Source: an uncultured Actinomycetes bacterium (lineage in GTDB: Bacteria > Actinomycetota > Actinomycetes > Mycobacteriales > Mycobacteriaceae). Taken from it: DNA of 28,594 nucleotides. Position 1 is the first letter of the stretch. Each line of letters opens with the position of its first letter. The stretch covers positions 1 through 28,594 of the forward strand of contig CAIWCQ010000250.1 of the NCBI GenBank assembly GCA_903911165.1, in the 5' to 3' direction. The position numbers and the translations under genes are program-made. This document shows, piece after piece, positions 26,666-28,594 of the stretch. The notes below the pieces were generated by a model. It was not told where the DNA came from. It saw nothing but the letters and a program-made list of their open reading frames with translations, and searched no databases.

Positions 26666-26691
26666 CCGCCCAACGAGGTACGGTGAGATGC

Positions 26692-27090
26692 ATGGCCGAC
26701 GAACCAACCACGCCTGCAACACAAGCCAAGATTGAGACGCCCAAGACTGAGACGCCCCAGACTGGGATACCCGCGACTGGGACGCCCCAGACTGACACGT
26801 CCCCAGCTGAGTCGCTCAAGACTGGGATACCCGCGGCTGGCAGTACCGCGTCTCCCCTGCCGCCGGTTCTCGCGCCGAATCTCGACACCGGATATACCGA
26901 TGCCGGTGTGCCAACGCTCGAAGGTGTGCGCGAGAAAATCGAGACCCGGTACGGAACCGCCCTGGGCGCAACCGAATTGGCCGAGGAGACTCCCGAGGGT
27001 CGCACAGCGGCAGAACAGTACGAGGCCCAGCACAAGGCAGCCGCCGAGAAACTCAAGGAGATCCGCGACTCGATGCGCCAACCGGAGTAA
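26692..27090 (+). CDS. Small protein with Thr/Pro pentapeptide repeats and charged helical C-terminus
   Basis: 132 residues from ATG 26692, 26 bases after lysX, so probably co-transcribed; GGTGAG lies four bases upstream. Residues about 10-51 are Thr/Pro/Lys-rich pentapeptides (ETPKT, ETPQT, GIPAT, GTPQT and so on) encoded by an exact 15-bp array. Residues about 60-132 are a separate, conserved-looking domain: NLDTGYTDAGVPTLEGVREKIETRYGTALGATELAEETPEGR, then a long charged helix EQYEAQHKAAAEKLKEIRDSMRQ. There is no signal peptide or membrane segment. I do not recognise the family. The repeat region looks like a flexible linker or tail, and its Thr-Pro pairs could be phosphorylation sites, which is speculation. 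Confidence 0.8.
   Translation: MADEPTTPATQAKIETPKTETPQTGIPATGTPQTDTSPAESLKTGIPAAGSTASPLPPVLAPNLDTGYTDAGVPTLEGVREKIETRYGTALGATELAEETPEGRTAAEQYEAQHKAAAEKLKEIRDSMRQPE
26725..26844 (+). repeat. Eight-unit 15-bp coding tandem repeat
   Basis: Units start at 26725, 26740, 26755, 26770, 26785, 26800, 26815 and 26830, all exactly 15 bases. The consensus is about CCC(C/A)AGACTGGGACG, coding P(K/Q/A)TGT. Units 26755-26784 and 26815-26844 resemble each other as 30-bp blocks (AGACTGGGATACCCGCG shared), pointing to duplication of a two-unit block. Confidence 0.92.
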
Positions 27091-27113
27091 CCGGCTCGGC
27101 CGGAATGCCTGAA

Positions 27114-28475
27114 CTATCCGGCGCCACGTTTGCGGAGTTGTCGTAGTAGTCGGTCGGGGTGGTGGTGGTTGTTGATTCCGCCTTTGACGGGCAGGTGGCC
27201 TGGGGGTATCCATTCGCAGGTGCCGTCGGGATTTTTGCGGGTATGCCAGCCGCCTTTTTTGACGAGGCGGTTGTGGGGTCCGCAGCCGAAATCGAGGTCA
27301 TCGATGTTGGTGCTGCCGCCGTCGGCCCAGTCGAGGGTGGCGTGGTGGACTTGGGAGCCGTAGCCGGGCACGGTGCAATTGGGAAAGGTGCAGCCGCGGT
27401 CTTTATTGTGCAGAACGATTCTTTGGTCGGCGTTGGCGATGCGTTTGGTTCGGCCCAGCCATAGTGCCCGGCCGGATACTCCGTCGAAGAGGGTGAGGTA
27501 GTGGTAGCTGTGGGAGGCCATGCGGATGACATCGCTCATCGGCAGCAGAGTTCCGCCGCCGGTGACGCCGACCCCGGTCTGGTCGTGAAGTTCCTGGAGC
27601 GTGGTCGAGACGATGAGGGTGACGGGCAGGCCGTTGTGTTGGCCGAGTTTGGGATTGCCGAGCAGGCTGCGCATGATCGCTGAGAGGGCATCGTGTTGGC
27701 GTTGCGGGTGGCTGCGGTGGTCGCCGTCGATGCGGGCTTGGCTGGGCTCGCCCTCAACCAACGGGGTCTGGTCGGCGGGGTTGCAGCGTCCGGGGGCGGC
27801 GAATTTGGCGAACAGGGCGTCGATCTCGGCGCGCAGGGCGGGGGTGGCCCACAGCCGGCCCTGGCTCATGCCGTTGGACTGTTGGGGTCCCCAGGTAAAT
27901 CCGCGGCGCGCCGCGCGGTCGGCATCGCTGAACACCCCGTCGGGGTTGAGGATCAACGCCAACCGTTCGGCCACTTTTACCAGCTGATCGGGCCGCATCA
28001 GGCGGGCCTGCTCGGCGAGCAGCGCTTCGGCATCGCCGCGGTCAGCCGCGCTGACCGCCAGGGGCAGTTCGTCGAGGAAGCGGGCGATCACCCGGACATG
28101 CTCGACGTCGAGGTCCCCGGCCCGCCAGGCCGCGGCGGTCGCCGGGTGGCGGGCTGGCAGCGGTTCTCCCAGCAATGACGTGCGCGGCGCCAACGGTTCC
28201 GCGAGCGTCACCCGGCGGCGGGCTTCAGCGGGGGTAATGCGCAACCAATCGGCCAGCACCTTGTGCGGGGCGCCACCCAACTCAGCGGTATTTCGACGCG
28301 ACAGCTCGACCGCGGCATCCCCACACACCCCCCGGTGGCGGCGCACCAGCGTCTCGCACCGCTCAGCCACCCCGACCAGGTCGGTGGCCGACAACCCGGA
28401 CAGATCCAGTCCGGTCAGCACGTCGAGAGCGGCGTCGATCTGGCCGACCGCCACAGACACATCATTCGAAAGCAT
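27114..28475 (-). CDS. 13E12-family DUF222/HNH endonuclease-like protein, SOS-controlled
   Basis: 453 residues from ATG 28475-28473. Residues about 1-300 are the DUF222 region (ALDVLTGLDLSGLSATDLVGVAERCETLVRR...). The C-terminal HNH domain has CTFPNC at 362-367, the catalytic pair His377-His378 in VHHATLDWADGGSTN, and CGPHNRLVKKGGWHTRK from 398. The zinc cysteines and HH...HN residues are kept, so nuclease activity is plausible, though none is established for the mycobacterial 13E12 group. TATTGT (28487-28482) places transcription start exactly on the ATG, and an SOS box covers it. The frame extends upstream to 28541, but that start would ignore these signals. Related genes recur in mycobacterial genomes as REP13E12 repeats and serve as prophage attachment sites in some strains. 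Confidence 0.92.
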   Translation of the reverse strand: MLSNDVSVAVGQIDAALDVLTGLDLSGLSATDLVGVAERCETLVRRHRGVCGDAAVELSRRNTAELGGAPHKVLADWLRITPAEARRRVTLAEPLAPRTSLLGEPLPARHPATAAAWRAGDLDVEHVRVIARFLDELPLAVSAADRGDAEALLAEQARLMRPDQLVKVAERLALILNPDGVFSDADRAARRGFTWGPQQSNGMSQGRLWATPALRAEIDALFAKFAAPGRCNPADQTPLVEGEPSQARIDGDHRSHPQRQHDALSAIMRSLLGNPKLGQHNGLPVTLIVSTTLQELHDQTGVGVTGGGTLLPMSDVIRMASHSYHYLTLFDGVSGRALWLGRTKRIANADQRIVLHNKDRGCTFPNCTVPGYGSQVHHATLDWADGGSTNIDDLDFGCGPHNRLVKKGGWHTRKNPDGTCEWIPPGHLPVKGGINNHHHPDRLLRQLRKRGAG

Positions 28476-28481
28476 GTTCGA
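28466..28481 (-). promoter_or_regulatory. LexA (SOS) box overlapping a leaderless start codon
   Basis: On the minus strand TCGAAC-ATGC-TTTCGA matches the mycobacterial LexA consensus TCGAAC-N4-GTTCGA at 11 of 12 positions. The spacer contains the ATG of the 13E12 gene (28475-28473), and the box abuts the -10 TATTGT. Bound LexA would cover both transcription start and the first codon. Several M. tuberculosis 13E12 genes are known LexA targets. Confidence 0.88.
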
Positions 28482-28553
28482 ACAATAAAAGAGGCCACCG
28501 ACAGAATCCTCCGCCGAGGAATCGCCTGTGGAGCAACCCACGACTGTGGATAA

Positions 28554-28594
28554 CTAGGCGCTGACCTTCTTGCGCCGCGTCGCCTTCCTGGGAG
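28554..28594 (-). CDS. C-terminal end of an unidentified gene, possibly uvrA
   Basis: The last 12 complete codons before TAG (28556-28554) read PRKATRRKKVSA, a lysine/arginine-rich tail. The gene enters from the right edge on the minus strand, 78 bases before the 13E12 start. In M. tuberculosis uvrA lies on this side of lysX in the same orientation as infC, which fits the strand here, but so short a basic tail cannot prove it. Other DNA- or RNA-binding proteins also end this way. Confidence 0.5.
   Translation of the reverse strand, partial: PRKATRRKKVSA

Noticed and set aside
27091..27103. Terminator after the small repeat protein (CCGGC/GCCGG hairpin)
   Set aside because: The stem is only 5 bp with a 3-base loop and no T-run; it may affect RNA stability but is not a convincing intrinsic terminator.

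Overview
The window looks like chromosome of a high-GC, fast-growing mycobacterium (Mycolicibacterium/Mycobacterium type). The gene order uvrA-side / lysX / infC-rpmI-rplT-tsnR / adenylate cyclase / pheST / argCJBDFRGH is the mycobacterial one, as I recall it from M. tuberculosis Rv1638-Rv1659. The fused LysX, a 13E12-family HNH protein under a LexA box, an Rv1683-like lipase/acyl-CoA synthetase fusion and several probable leaderless starts point the same way. No tRNA, rRNA, CRISPR array or intact insertion sequence was seen.

Layout, left to right. At 1-3744 (minus) lie the start of a Trm112-family gene, a small secreted protein and a 998-residue alpha/beta-hydrolase plus ANL (acyl-CoA synthetase-like) fusion; the gaps hold short tandem repeats. 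At 3862-5691 (plus) is an ABC-F ATPase, divergent from the fusion gene. At 5701-14133 (minus) is the complete arginine operon argC-argJ-argB-argD-argF-argR-argG-argH. Most of its junctions are 4-base ATGA/GTGA overlaps, it carries its own repressor gene, and a pair of ARG boxes sits just upstream of argC. Directly upstream on the same strand is pheS-pheT (14197-17873). A membrane-anchored glutamate-synthase-like FMN/[3Fe-4S] protein (17998-19578, plus) diverges from pheS.

The translation operon infC-rpmI-rplT-tsnR, followed 5 bases later by a class III adenylate cyclase gene, runs on the minus strand from 22628 to 19599. Its roughly 290-base leader contains several hairpins and a clear intrinsic terminator, and infC itself probably starts at ATC. 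Diverging from it are a DUF1844 gene, lysX and a small repeat-containing protein (22936-27090). The right end holds the 13E12 HNH gene, whose leaderless start lies inside a near-perfect SOS box, and the last codons of another minus-strand gene, perhaps uvrA.

The most unusual feature is how many young short tandem arrays lie within 27 kb. Four have an exact 15-bp period: at the PheS N-terminus, at the IF3 C-terminus, in the small protein after LysX, and upstream of the Trm112 gene, where each copy carries a Shine-Dalgarno sequence. Two non-coding arrays have periods near 16 bp. The best candidates for undescribed regulation are the infC leader attenuator and the SD-repeat array in front of the Trm112 gene.
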